This document shows, piece after piece, positions 23,825 to 32,286 of a stretch of DNA of 46,361 bases. Position 1 is the stretch's first letter, and every line of letters starts with the position of its first letter. The translations under genes were made by a program, and so were the position numbers. Under the pieces are notes generated by a model, which ran no database searches, had not been told where the DNA came from, and saw only the letters and a program-made list of their open reading frames with translations. The stretch is taken from assembly GCA_900314725.1 (NCBI GenBank), contig OMWJ01000016.1:1-46361 (forward strand), read 5' to 3'. The DNA comes from an uncultured Bacteroidales bacterium (lineage in GTDB: Bacteria > Bacteroidota > Bacteroidia > Bacteroidales > P3).

Positions 23825-24496
23825 ATGAGAAGAACAATTTTAACATTAGTTGCTGTAGCAACATTAGGATTATTTATGATTTCTTGCGGTGGCAGTGGAG
23901 TCGGCAAAAGTGGAATTTCTAACAAGTATCTTGGAAAGTATCCCGGCTTAATGGCAGACAAAGCTAAGCAGAAAGAAGAAATTCGTGAGGCATACAGATA
24001 TGCTGAAAGTAGAAGTGATGTTGTTAAAATCACCAAAAAAGAAGACAAGTTCAAAGAAGAGTGGAAAGCTGCTATTGAAAAGGAACTTACTTCTTTAATA
24101 GGAAAAGAAATCCCAACAGAGGTTAAAGACTTTCCTGTAAAAGTTTCTAAGAATGCTACTATCAAAGCGTTAAGCACTAACAAAGAATATCTTATAGCAG
24201 AAGTGGAATTAGAATTTACTAAGGATGCAACTGTTAAAAGACAATCTGAAGTTTATCCTGATTGGGCTGCATACTTCCATTATGTAGATAATAATGGACA
24301 AGATTGTAGAATTGCTGAAGGATTTACTATTTTCCCTTCTGATCTATGGGGAACAGGTTGGGGAGCAGGTAATAAGCCTGTTACAAAGAAAGCTGGTGAT
24401 AAAATAGTTTATGAGTTGAATATTAATATCTTCCCTAAGGATGCAGAAAAATGGGCTAACTTTGAGAAGATAGTTATAAACAAAACAAGAAAGTAA
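23825..24496 (+). CDS. Predicted lipoprotein, unknown
   Basis: A 223-residue protein starting MRRTILTLVAVATLGLF with lipobox MISC at residues 18-21, then GGSGVGKSG. The mature part is Lys/Glu-rich and helical at first (about 40-90), then beta-rich with YLIAEVELEF, a YPDWAAYFHYVDNNGQDC segment and an aromatic FPSDLWGTGWGAG loop. I do not recognise the family. The upstream start at 23753 lies before the promoter element and is rejected. It is divergent from the membrane AraC-type regulator and followed by a terminator and a tandem repeat array. Confidence 0.75.
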   Translation: MRRTILTLVAVATLGLFMISCGGSGVGKSGISNKYLGKYPGLMADKAKQKEEIREAYRYAESRSDVVKITKKEDKFKEEWKAAIEKELTSLIGKEIPTEVKDFPVKVSKNATIKALSTNKEYLIAEVELEFTKDATVKRQSEVYPDWAAYFHYVDNNGQDCRIAEGFTIFPSDLWGTGWGAGNKPVTKKAGDKIVYELNINIFPKDAEKWANFEKIVINKTRK

Positions 24497-24529
24497 AAAC
24501 TGATATTTTTATTTAGGTATATAAAACGG

Positions 24530-24560
24530 AGGGCAGGAGCGAAAAACTCTTGCTCTTTTT
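24530..24560 (+). terminator. Terminator of lipoprotein gene
   Basis: Stem AGGGCAGGAG/CTCTTGCTCT (10 bp with two G-U pairs), 7-nt loop, then TTTTTG. Confidence 0.75.
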
Positions 24561-24565
24561 GTTAT

Positions 24566-24688
24566 AAAGAGTTGGTTTTAGCGAAAAAAGACTTGGTTTT
24601 AATGAAAAAAGACTTAGTCTTTGTGCATAAAAGACTTGGTTTTTGTATGCAAAAGACTTGGTTTTTATAAACAAAAACTTCGTTTAAA
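24566..24688. repeat. Dispersed intergenic repeat units, array B
   Basis: Six tandem units with period about 18-24 nt. Cores in order: GAGTTGGTTTT, GACTTGGTTTT, GACTTAGTCTT, GACTTGGTTTTT, GACTTGGTTTTT, AACTTCGTTT, each preceded by a run of A. It lies between the converging lipoprotein and trmH-like genes, and the last unit reaches the trmH-like stop codon. Flanking A and T runs make each unit an imperfect dyad. Confidence 0.75.
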
Positions 24689-25460
24689 TCTCTCTTCTTT
24701 TGAATTCCGATAGAATTATAGCCGTTGCCATAGAAGCATTAAGAGATTCAACTTCTCTTTGTGAAGAAAATGTTGGTATGGTTATGGGTTTGTTGATTGT
24801 TCTTAAAATCTTAGGTGAGATACCTAATGATTCGTTGCCTATAACTATCATTCCTCTGTTGTCAAGTTTTTCTTTGTAGATGTTGTTCCCTCCATTTAGA
24901 ACAGCACCATAGACATTGAAGTCTTTCGGTACAGCTTGCAGAATGCTGTATATATCAGTGTAGTTTATATTAGTATGAAATATAGCCCCCATGGAAGCTT
25001 GCACAACCTTAGGATTATAACATTCAACGCTTTCTTTTGAACAGATAATATCTTTTATTCCAAACCAAGAAGCTAAACGGATAATTGTGCCGAGGTTTCC
25101 CGGATTTTTTATGTCGTCAAGCACAAGTGTCAGTCTGTTTTTGTACTCTTCTGATTTCTTTTGATTGAAAGACAGTGATATAGACTTTTGTTTTACAACA
25201 GCAAGTACCTTATCTGGTGTTTTTAAGTTGCTTATTCTTTCTAATTCAGTAGGGCTCGCTTGATAAATTTTGTGATTTTTTGCTATGGAAGTATTATTGT
25301 TTATCCATTCTTCATTAGCACAAATACAAACAACTTCAAAGTCTGAAGCCACAAGTTCTTTTATCATTTTTTCCCCTTCGACAACAAACACTTGATCTTC
25401 GTCTCTGAACTTCTTCTGTTTGTAGGAAGATATTTGCTTTAGTAATGCTTTGTTTATCAT
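24684..25460 (-). CDS. TrmH/SpoU-family RNA 2'-O-methyltransferase
   Basis: A 258-residue SAM-dependent methyltransferase with an N-terminal substrate-binding domain (about 1-100, FRDEDQVFVVEGEKMIKEL) and a trefoil-knot domain. The three SpoU motifs are present: DIKNPGNLGTIIRLASWFG, MIVIGNESLGIS and VESLNASMATAIILSEF. It is closest to the rRNA (RlmB/TsnR-like) branch; the target nucleotide is not evident. It is the last gene after rpsF-rpsR-rplI, separated from rplI by 76 nt containing a weak hairpin, so partial cotranscription is likely. Confidence 0.9.
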   Translation of the reverse strand: MINKALLKQISSYKQKKFRDEDQVFVVEGEKMIKELVASDFEVVCICANEEWINNNTSIAKNHKIYQASPTELERISNLKTPDKVLAVVKQKSISLSFNQKKSEEYKNRLTLVLDDIKNPGNLGTIIRLASWFGIKDIICSKESVECYNPKVVQASMGAIFHTNINYTDIYSILQAVPKDFNVYGAVLNGGNNIYKEKLDNRGMIVIGNESLGISPKILRTINKPITIPTFSSQREVESLNASMATAIILSEFKRREI

Positions 25461-25475
25461 AAATTAAAAACAAAA

Positions 25476-25506
25476 AAGACCTTATAGAACTTAATCCAAA
25501 GGCCTT
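25476..25506 (-). terminator. Weak terminator/attenuator after rplI
   Basis: In the - direction AAGGCCT pairs with AGGTCTT (7 bp with one G-U pair) and a run of TTTTTTG follows. The long loop and single wobble suggest partial read-through into the trmH-like gene. Confidence 0.5.
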
Positions 25507-25536
25507 AATAAAATGAAAAAAATTTCAAAAAATTAT

Positions 25537-25989
25537 TTATTCTGCTATAACATCAAAAGCAAACTCAGCTTTAATGTCTTTGTATACATTAACTGTTGCA
25601 TTGTATTTGCCGACTTCTTTGATTGCTTCGCCTTTGATAAATATTTTCTTTCTGTCTATCTCAATATCAAATTGAGCTTTGATAGCGTCAGCCAACTGAA
25701 TGCTATTAACAGAACCATATATTTTACCATTTTCACCAGCTTTTGTAGTAATCTTTAAACCTTCTATTGCGTTTATCTTTTCAGCAAATGCAGCAGATTC
25801 TTCTCTCAATTTTTCTTCTTTTCTTGCTCTTTGGCGAATATTCTCAGCCAAAACTTTCTTTGCAGAAGGAGTAGCGATGATAGCTAAACCTTGAGGAAGA
25901 AGATAATTGTTTGCATATCCGTCTTTAACGGTAACGATTTCGTCTTTGTAACCTACGTGATTAACGTCTTGTTTCAATATAATCTCCAT
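25537..25989 (-). CDS. rplI: 50S ribosomal protein L9
   Basis: A 150-residue protein with the L9 signature: MEIILKQDVNHVGYKDEIVTVKDGYANNYLLPQG-type N-terminus (the GxANNYLxPxGxA motif), a long connecting helix and a C-terminal domain starting about residue 75 (TTKAGENGKIYGSV). It binds 23S rRNA. A strong AGGAGG ribosome site lies before the start. It is the third gene of the rpsF-rpsR-rplI operon. Confidence 0.97.
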   Translation of the reverse strand: MEIILKQDVNHVGYKDEIVTVKDGYANNYLLPQGLAIIATPSAKKVLAENIRQRARKEEKLREESAAFAEKINAIEGLKITTKAGENGKIYGSVNSIQLADAIKAQFDIEIDRKKIFIKGEAIKEVGKYNATVNVYKDIKAEFAFDVIAE

Positions 25990-26008
25990 ATACTATCCTC
26001 CTCTTTTA

Positions 26009-26275
26009 TTATTTAAGCAAATCAGCTACGTATGGCATAAGAGCAAGATGTCTTGCACGTTTAACAGCCTGAGCAACTTTTCTTTGATATTTTCTTGATG
26101 TTCCTGTTATTCTTGCAGGAAGTATTTTACCTTGTTCGTTTACAAATTTCAAAAGGAAATCTGCATCTTTATAATCTATGTATTTTATACCACTCTTTTT
26201 GAAACGACAATATTTCTTTCTTTGTGTTTCAAGTTTGATAGGGGTTAAGAATTTTATTTCTGTATCGTTTGCCAT
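26009..26275 (-). CDS. rpsR: 30S ribosomal protein S18
   Basis: An 88-residue basic protein with the S18 core [18 protein letters not shown], then [18 protein letters not shown] and [18 protein letters not shown]. It partners S6 on 16S rRNA. The N-terminal Cys common in metal-binding S18 forms appears once (YCRF). AGGAGG precedes the start, 17 nt after rpsF ends. Confidence 0.97.
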   Translation of the reverse strand: MANDTEIKFLTPIKLETQRKKYCRFKKSGIKYIDYKDADFLLKFVNEQGKILPARITGTSRKYQRKVAQAVKRARHLALMPYVADLLK

Positions 26276-26291
26276 TTTGATTTCCTCCTAT

Positions 26292-26687
26292 TTATTCTTC
26301 TACTACTTTAACTTCTTCTTTCTTTGCTTGTTTTTCAGCAGCTTTTTGTTGAGATTTTAGGCCACCATTTCTTTTCTTTTCATTGTATGCAACAGCATAT
26401 TTATCCAATGAAACTGTAAGGAAACGAAGTAATCTTTCATCTCTCTTGTAGGCTGTTTCAAGTTTAGCAATCAAAGAACCTTCTGCCTTAAACTCTATAA
26501 GGTAATAATAACCTGAAGTTTTTTTCTGGATAGGGTAGGCAAGTTTTCTCATACCCCAATTGTTTTCATCAACAATTTCAGCACCACCTTCTTTTAACAG
26601 TGTCTGATATTTTCCCACCGTTTCCTTTATCTGTTCATCAGATAAAACGGGAGTCATAATGAAAACGGTTTCATACTGTTTTACCAT
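26292..26687 (-). CDS. rpsF: 30S ribosomal protein S6
   Basis: A 131-residue protein with the S6 pattern: [20 protein letters not shown], then [35 protein letters not shown] and [15 protein letters not shown]. The Lys/Glu tail after about residue 105 is common in Bacteroidota. It is the first gene of the rpsF-rpsR-rplI operon, with a promoter element about 37 nt upstream. Confidence 0.97.
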   Translation of the reverse strand: MVKQYETVFIMTPVLSDEQIKETVGKYQTLLKEGGAEIVDENNWGMRKLAYPIQKKTSGYYYLIEFKAEGSLIAKLETAYKRDERLLRFLTVSLDKYAVAYNEKKRNGGLKSQQKAAEKQAKKEEVKVVEE

Positions 26688-26723
26688 CTTTTTCTTGTTT
26701 ATTATTAATTTATAATTTGGTTT

Positions 26724-26731
26724 TTTGAGTT
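26724..26731 (-). promoter_or_regulatory. -7 element TAATTTTG for rpsF operon
   Basis: TAnnTTTG element 37 nt before the rpsF ATG on the - strand. Confidence 0.65.
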
Positions 26732-26800
26732 TGCAAAATTACAACAAAAATTTTATTTGGCAAATTATTTAGTGTTTTTTTTGTCATAAGGAACAAAAAA

Positions 26801-26827
26801 GCCGCTTTCCTATTAAAAGAAAGCGGC
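26801..26827 (-). terminator. Terminator of T9SS Ig-like gene
   Basis: Perfect 9-bp stem GCCGCTTTC/GAAAGCGGC with a 9-nt loop; in the - direction TTTTTTG follows. Confidence 0.88.
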
Positions 26828-26870
26828 AAATAGAATTAGTTACTTATGAAAAGTTTTTCAAAAAATCTTA

Positions 26871-28937
26871 TTATCTTTTGATAAGTTTTTCTGTTCTTGT
26901 AGAGTTTGCAGTGATAACTCTTACATAGTAGATTCCTGATTCAAGGTTTGCAGTGTTGATTGTAGTGTTTGTAGTTCCTGCAGCGATTGTTTCAGAAGAG
27001 ATTGTTCTTCCTTGCATATCACATAGAACAACTGTTGCACTTTCATTCAAACCACTGATAGACAAAGTAGCATTGTCTTTTGTTGGGTTAGGATAAATGC
27101 TTAGAGAAACAGCGTTGTTTTCTACTTCGTTTATGCCATTATCACCAACCATAGTAACAGGTATTTCATAATAAGTTGAATCTGATCCAATAGTAGCAAG
27201 AATATAAACATAAACTTCTCTTCCTACTTCCAAACTACCGTGTGATAATGTAACTGTTACGTTTTGTGCTTGGTTAGCAGTTGGAGTGTACCAGTTATTT
27301 TCACTTGTAATATATCTATACAAAACATAATATGGAGATAATCCATAGTAATCTGCAGTTGATTCTACGTCAGAGAAATCCCAAGTAGCACCGAATGAAT
27401 CACAAGCTTCAGTTGGAGTTACAGTGAAAGCTGCAATAAATGTAGTGTCATCAACTTGAGAAATAGAAGGAGTTGTATAAGTTAATAGTTCAGGCATTTC
27501 GTTTGTTGTCCAAGTAATAGTTTGGCATTGACCTTGAACATCGTTTGCATTTACAGGGATAGCATAGAAAATGTAAGTTTCACCTTGGTCTAAGTTTGTA
27601 AGGTCATAGTTGATAAGGTCAGAAACAACGTACATATTGTTTGCAGAAGCGTAAGCATAAGCACTTGCACAATCTGTAATTTCATTATCTGTCAAAGCAT
27701 CAGCAGGTCCAAATAAAACATAAGTCCATTTTGTATCATCATTCTTTGTTAAAGTAATGTTAGCTGAAGTATAGCCTACAGAGTTAAGAGTAAGAGTTGC
27801 TACAGCTTCACCTTCTCCACCTTGATAGATTGGAGTTGTTATTTGTGTAAGATCATAAATAACAACAGAGTCAGCATCGTTCATGAAAGCAAAGAATACA
27901 TAGTAATCAGTTACAGGTTGCAAACCTTCAGTTGTTGCTGTTTCAGTAGTAGCAGTAAAAGTTTCTGTTACTGTGTTTGCAGGAATAAGATATGATAATG
28001 CTTGATTAACGCTTAAACCAAAATATTCCATATAAAGTTGTATCATTTCAACAATAGAACCATCTGTATCAACAGTTACACTATAGTTAGTGAAACAGTC
28101 GTTAGTGTTGGTTACATCGAAAGAAACATCAACTAAAGCACCGTCTTGAGCATTTGCAGCGAAAGTAGGCTCAGATATAGTGTAAGTTGCATCAACTTGA
28201 ACTTGGTAAGATTGTCCAACAAGAACTCCATTTTGGTTTGCAGCAACTACCCATAATATATAATCACCAGCAGGAACGCCATTGTAGGCAGCGTTTGTCA
28301 ATGCTTCATAATAAAGATTGTCGCTTCCAAGAGCATACATTGAATCAGCATTGTTATAAGTAGGGTATTCTTCAAAAGTTGCAGCGCTGTACAAACCAAC
28401 TGTGTAGTTAGAAACTTGGTCGTTGATTGTGATGTCAAAGCCTACGTTGTTGCAATTTACAGTAGTTGTTGCAGATATTTCAGGAGTACCTGTGCCACCA
28501 CCTTGAGGAATAGCAAATGTTTCAGAAACAACAACAGTATCATTATTGTTACCAAACATTAAAATATAAATTTCACCATTATCACCAGGATTTAAACCCC
28601 AGAAGTTAAGGTCTGCTGTGATTGTTTCTGTTCCTGTGTAAGAAGTAGAAAATACTTCGTATTGAGAACCATAGTAGTCATTATACCACCAGAAGTTCCA
28701 AGCAAGAGTACCACCATATTGTACTACTTCATTTTGTAATCTGCCTTCTTCCCATACTTGATAGTAGTAGGAAACAACATCTGTGTTAGGAGTAACAGTG
28801 AAAGTTACGTCAGAACCATTAACTGTTACATTTGAAATAGTAGCATTTGCAGTCTTTAAAGGAATGCTACTACCTTGTTGAGCGAATGATACCATAGAGA
28901 ATACCAAAGCCAACGCCAATAAAGTAATCTTCTTCAT
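26871..28937 (-). CDS. Secreted multi-domain Ig-like protein, T9SS tail
   Basis: A 688-residue protein with a signal peptide (about 1-19, ending SFAQ) and about five beta-sandwich domains of roughly 110-125 residues in tandem. Several end with a YYVFFAFMND- or YIFYAIPVNAND-type strand, as in FN3/Ig-like folds. A type A sorting domain starts at YPNPTKDNATLSI (about 615) and ends KLIKR, so the protein should cross the outer membrane by the T9SS. Between signal peptide and sorting domain I count only three Lys and three Arg in nearly 600 residues, while Thr, Asn, Tyr and acidic residues are abundant. No catalytic motif is seen; an adhesin or surface-layer-like role is possible. It is a single-gene transcript. 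Confidence 0.85.
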   Translation of the reverse strand: MKKITLLALALVFSMVSFAQQGSSIPLKTANATISNVTVNGSDVTFTVTPNTDVVSYYYQVWEEGRLQNEVVQYGGTLAWNFWWYNDYYGSQYEVFSTSYTGTETITADLNFWGLNPGDNGEIYILMFGNNNDTVVVSETFAIPQGGGTGTPEISATTTVNCNNVGFDITINDQVSNYTVGLYSAATFEEYPTYNNADSMYALGSDNLYYEALTNAAYNGVPAGDYILWVVAANQNGVLVGQSYQVQVDATYTISEPTFAANAQDGALVDVSFDVTNTNDCFTNYSVTVDTDGSIVEMIQLYMEYFGLSVNQALSYLIPANTVTETFTATTETATTEGLQPVTDYYVFFAFMNDADSVVIYDLTQITTPIYQGGEGEAVATLTLNSVGYTSANITLTKNDDTKWTYVLFGPADALTDNEITDCASAYAYASANNMYVVSDLINYDLTNLDQGETYIFYAIPVNANDVQGQCQTITWTTNEMPELLTYTTPSISQVDDTTFIAAFTVTPTEACDSFGATWDFSDVESTADYYGLSPYYVLYRYITSENNWYTPTANQAQNVTVTLSHGSLEVGREVYVYILATIGSDSTYYEIPVTMVGDNGINEVENNAVSLSIYPNPTKDNATLSISGLNESATVVLCDMQGRTISSETIAAGTTNTTINTANLESGIYYVRVITANSTRTEKLIKR

Positions 28938-29005
28938 TTTTTTAATAGTTTTTGTTTGTTTTACATTTATTTATTAATAACCATTTTCTTAATCAAAAGA
29001 AAGTG

Positions 29006-29013
29006 CAAAGTTA
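29006..29013 (-). promoter_or_regulatory. -7 element TAACTTTG for Ig-like T9SS gene
   Basis: TAnnTTTG element about 70 nt before the ATG at 28937. Confidence 0.65.
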
Positions 29014-29088
29014 TACTTTTTATTCAAAATAGAGATATTTTATCAACTTTTTTGAAGTTTTGTCTCAATAGTATGATGGCAGGATAAA

Positions 29089-30624
29089 CTAAACACCAAG
29101 TTCTGTTGCTATCTTTTCTGCTGCGTTTATTCCATCAAGAGCTGAAGAAGTAATACCTCCAGCATAGCCAGCACCTTCACCACAAGGATAAAGATTTCTT
29201 AGTTGTGTGTGTTGTAGATTTGCTCCTCTTGGTATTCTAACAGGAGAAGATGTTCTGCTTTCTAAACCAATAAGTAATGCTTCTTCGGTTATGAAACCTT
29301 TCATCTTGAGATTAAAATCCATAAATCCCATTGCTAAATTCTCGGCAATAAACTTAGGTAAGCCTTCTTTTAGATTAAAACTTGTCAGTCCAGGCATATA
29401 AGATGAAGAACAAAGAGTTGAAGAAGTTTTTCCATGAATAAAGTCTGTTATCCTTTGAGCTGGAGCAATCTGTTTGTTTATATAAAGAGAAGTTTCCCAT
29501 TCTTCTTGTAATTTCATTAGAGATAAGGCACCAAAGTCAGAATATTTGCTTGCGTCTTTTTCATTTACGCTTACGACTATTGCAGCATTGCCTTTTTCTC
29601 CGCTTCTTAAAGAATTACTCATTCCATTTACAGACATAATTCCTTGTCTATCCATTGCCGGAACAACTATTCCTCCAGGACACATACAAAAAGAAAAAAC
29701 TCCTCTTTCTTCTGTGTTAAATGCAAGAGAATAAGTTGCAGGAGGGAGCAAAGGAGAAGGATTGGAAGAATGGTATTGTATTTGATTGATAAGCATTTGA
29801 GGATGTTCAACTCTTACTCCTACAGCAAAAGGCTTGGCTTCTATTTCCCAATTATTATCATAAAACAGTTGATAGATATCTCTTGCGGAATGACCTGTTG
29901 CAAGTATAGTTTTATGAGCAGGTATTTCTTCTCCTTCCGAGGTAATAACTCCAACGACTTTATTACCTTCAAGCATAAAGTCTTCTACTTTAGTTTCAAA
30001 CAAGTATTCACCTCCGCATTTAATAATAGTTTCTCTGATGTTTTTCAGAATGTGAGCAAGTTTGTCAGTACCTATATGAGCATGGCTTTGGCGAAGTATT
30101 TGCTCATCTGCTCCAAAATAAACCAAAAGAGAAAGAACTTCATCAACATTACCTTTTTTATTAGAACGAGTATATAGTTTTCCATCAGAAAAAGCACCTG
30201 CTCCACCTTCTCCGAAACAGAAATTGCTCTCTTCATTTATTTCTCCGTTACGACAAATTGTAGCAATATCTTTTTTTCTTTCTTCAACTGGTTTGCCTCT
30301 TTCTATTATAATAGGCTTAAGTCCTTTTTGTATCAGACGCAAAGCAGCAGCCAAACCACATGGTCCTGCTCCTATGATTAAAACTTCGGAAGAATTTCTT
30401 ACATCTAAAAAAGGTAGGGGCTTATTGTTTGGTAAATCGTTGTTGTTGGAACAGACAATGGAAAGATTATACAGTGGTTTTTTTCTGCAATCCAAACTTT
30501 CTTTTACAATTTTGTAGGAAAGAAATGATTTGTCAATACCACTCTCCAAGCAGATTTTTTTTACCAAGGTATCTTTGTTGGAGTATTCTTCTGGAGACAA
30601 TTTGATTTGTATGGTCTTTCTCAT
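29089..30624 (-). CDS. FAD-dependent oxidoreductase, COG2509 type
   Basis: A 511-residue flavoprotein. An N-terminal basic domain (about 1-75, possibly RNA- or substrate-binding) precedes the FAD fold with VLIIGAGPCGLAAALRL and IIERGKPVEERKKDI. Further blocks are NFCFGEGGAGAFSDGKLYTR, TILATGHSARD, FCMCPGGIVVPA and, near the C-terminus, LYPCGEGAGYAGGI. This is the widespread, functionally uncharacterised family annotated as NAD(P)/FAD-dependent dehydrogenase. It starts 1 nt after the PorT-like gene ends, so it is in the same - strand transcript, probably without functional connection. Confidence 0.88.
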   Translation of the reverse strand: MRKTIQIKLSPEEYSNKDTLVKKICLESGIDKSFLSYKIVKESLDCRKKPLYNLSIVCSNNNDLPNNKPLPFLDVRNSSEVLIIGAGPCGLAAALRLIQKGLKPIIIERGKPVEERKKDIATICRNGEINEESNFCFGEGGAGAFSDGKLYTRSNKKGNVDEVLSLLVYFGADEQILRQSHAHIGTDKLAHILKNIRETIIKCGGEYLFETKVEDFMLEGNKVVGVITSEGEEIPAHKTILATGHSARDIYQLFYDNNWEIEAKPFAVGVRVEHPQMLINQIQYHSSNPSPLLPPATYSLAFNTEERGVFSFCMCPGGIVVPAMDRQGIMSVNGMSNSLRSGEKGNAAIVVSVNEKDASKYSDFGALSLMKLQEEWETSLYINKQIAPAQRITDFIHGKTSSTLCSSSYMPGLTSFNLKEGLPKFIAENLAMGFMDFNLKMKGFITEEALLIGLESRTSSPVRIPRGANLQHTQLRNLYPCGEGAGYAGGITSSALDGINAAEKIATELGV

Positions 30625-30625
30625 C

Positions 30626-31327
30626 TTATTCGAAGGTTAGGTTAATATAAAATACTTGCGATTTGATTTTGTCTAAGCAATCGGTGTAGGCGTTGTTGAA
30701 ATTGTGGTTAAGTATATCTGTCAGGCCGAAAGAGGATTTGAACTCTATTCCTATTTTACACATAGGCAAATAGAAGTCAAAGCCAACGCCAAGTGTGTAG
30801 AAAAACTCTTTGTTTTCCAACTTCATAAGGTACTCTTCAGGTTTGAGTTTCTTTCTTTTTATGGAACCCATATCATAAACGAATTTACCACCTCCAATAA
30901 GATAAGGTCTAAAATTATGATAACGTTTGCTCTGGATTTTAAACTCTAAGGGTGCTTCCAAGTAAATCACCTCCAAAGAGTTTCTTCTTGCAACTAATTC
31001 ATTGTTTTTTATTACGTCATAAACAAAAGTTCTTTCACTAAGTACAAGAGTAGGGATAAATCTAAGGTGAAGAAAAGGCAGTAATTTTAAATCTGCGGTA
31101 ACACCTATTGTAAAACCCGGAGCAGATTCAGAATAAAATCCCATGATAGTGTCATACAAAGGCAAGGAAGTTGCACTCACCATATTGGAATAAAGAGAAC
31201 TGTAACCAAAAGCAACGCCAAAGTGTATCCGTTTTTCATCAAATTCTGGCATATTTGGAGGAGTTGATTGAGAAAAGCCTCTAAATCCACATAAAATAAA
31301 AGACAGTATGAGCAGATATTTTTTCAT
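30626..31327 (-). CDS. porT: PorT-like T9SS outer-membrane protein
   Basis: A 233-residue beta-barrel protein with signal peptide (about 1-19, GFSQ). It begins with NMPEFDEKRIHFGVAFGYS, close to the PorT family opening (N-L-P-x-x-D-x-K/R-x-x-H-F-G-x). Alternating strands follow, with GFTIGVTADLKLLPFLHLRF, YLEAPLEFK and YLIGGGKFVYDM, and a terminal aromatic NLTFE. PorT is needed for T9SS secretion, which fits the sorting-domain proteins in this window. PorT relatives are hard to tell from other small OMP_b-brl_2 barrels, so the call is probable, not certain. Confidence 0.7.
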   Translation of the reverse strand: MKKYLLILSFILCGFRGFSQSTPPNMPEFDEKRIHFGVAFGYSSLYSNMVSATSLPLYDTIMGFYSESAPGFTIGVTADLKLLPFLHLRFIPTLVLSERTFVYDVIKNNELVARRNSLEVIYLEAPLEFKIQSKRYHNFRPYLIGGGKFVYDMGSIKRKKLKPEEYLMKLENKEFFYTLGVGFDFYLPMCKIGIEFKSSFGLTDILNHNFNNAYTDCLDKIKSQVFYINLTFE

Positions 31328-31414
31328 ATACCTTATAAACTAAAAAAATAGGGGTTTTATTGTCAGATTTTGTTAAAAAAGTTTCTTTACCACGTCCGCA
31401 CTTTTCATTCTGTT

Positions 31415-31505
31415 GAAAAAAGAGTTGATCTTTTTGAAAAAAGACTTGATGTTTGCACCCAAAAGAGTTGATGTTTATACTCAAAAGAGTTGATCTTTTT
31501 TTCTC
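31415..31505. repeat. Dispersed intergenic repeat units, array C
   Basis: Four tandem units with period about 21-24 nt and cores GAGTTGATCTTT, GACTTGATGTTT, GAGTTGATGTTT, GAGTTGATCTTT, each after a run of A. They lie between two genes on the same (-) strand. The second and fourth core letters vary in the same limited way as in arrays A, B, D and E. Confidence 0.75.
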
Positions 31506-31530
31506 AAATCCTACTCTTTTTCCGCTGTCT

Positions 31531-32241
31531 CTAAAAGTTTAATCCTATAGTGAAAGTCCAAGGGAGGGTTTCTATGTTTTTTATCCTATCGCTCTGACCA
31601 TTATATGCTGTTCTTCGGGTTTGTTTGAACCAATCGTCATCATCGTAGTAATAATCATTTTCTTCATTCAATTCAACCTTTACCCTGCTTTTTAAGAATC
31701 TCATTCTATAAGTGAAATCTGCAAAAACGTTTTTATAATAAAACCTTATGCCCAAAGGAACAAAAGCAGAGTGTTGTTCCAAATGCTCATCTTCATAAAC
31801 ATAATAGCCTGCTAACATTCCATTGTCAAAATTTCTAAGAGAAGCAAAGAAATAACCTATACCTGCATGGGCTGTAAGGTAGGTTCTCTTTTCAGGCTGA
31901 GCAAAAATATCATACCCTACATTCAAAGCAACAGGTACGTTGAGCATAAAAATGTCTTTGTGCCAGCCTACATCTATACCGCAATCCAAAAAGACGCTAT
32001 ACTTGGATACATTATACGCACCTACTCCGATATATAAGCCGAGTGCGTACCAGTCATCCTTGTTCTGATGGCTCATATAGGTTTCGTTGTTAGCTTTGAA
32101 TTGGGAATAATACAATCCAAAATCCATATTATGACCTGCATCTGAAAATTCTTTGTCAAGAATACTGCTTCCCATGGACGCAGTCTGACCTGTTGCAAAT
32201 CCGAATGCAAATATAAAGACGATAAAAATATATTTTTTCAT
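31531..32241 (-). CDS. Outer-membrane beta-barrel protein, unknown
   Basis: A 236-residue protein with signal peptide (about 1-18, ATGQ) and an alternating beta-strand pattern (WYALGLYIGVGAYNVSKYSV, YLTAHAGIGYFFASL, FVPLGIRFYYKNVFADFTYR). It ends TFTIGLNF with the aromatic C-terminal residue typical of barrel proteins. The highly acidic loop YYYDDDDW near residue 200 probably faces outward. Specific function is unknown. It is separated from the PorT-like gene by repeat array C and lies 45 nt after the DUF5686-like barrel gene. Confidence 0.72.
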   Translation of the reverse strand: MKKYIFIVFIFAFGFATGQTASMGSSILDKEFSDAGHNMDFGLYYSQFKANNETYMSHQNKDDWYALGLYIGVGAYNVSKYSVFLDCGIDVGWHKDIFMLNVPVALNVGYDIFAQPEKRTYLTAHAGIGYFFASLRNFDNGMLAGYYVYEDEHLEQHSAFVPLGIRFYYKNVFADFTYRMRFLKSRVKVELNEENDYYYDDDDWFKQTRRTAYNGQSDRIKNIETLPWTFTIGLNF

Positions 32242-32286
32242 AAAGGAATAAGATTTTAGTTTTTTGTTTTCAAATACTGTGCCATT

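Noticed and set aside
24566-24688. CRISPR-like short repeat array
   Set aside because: Units are only about 20 nt with no constant-length unique spacers, the cores vary between units, and no cas gene is present.
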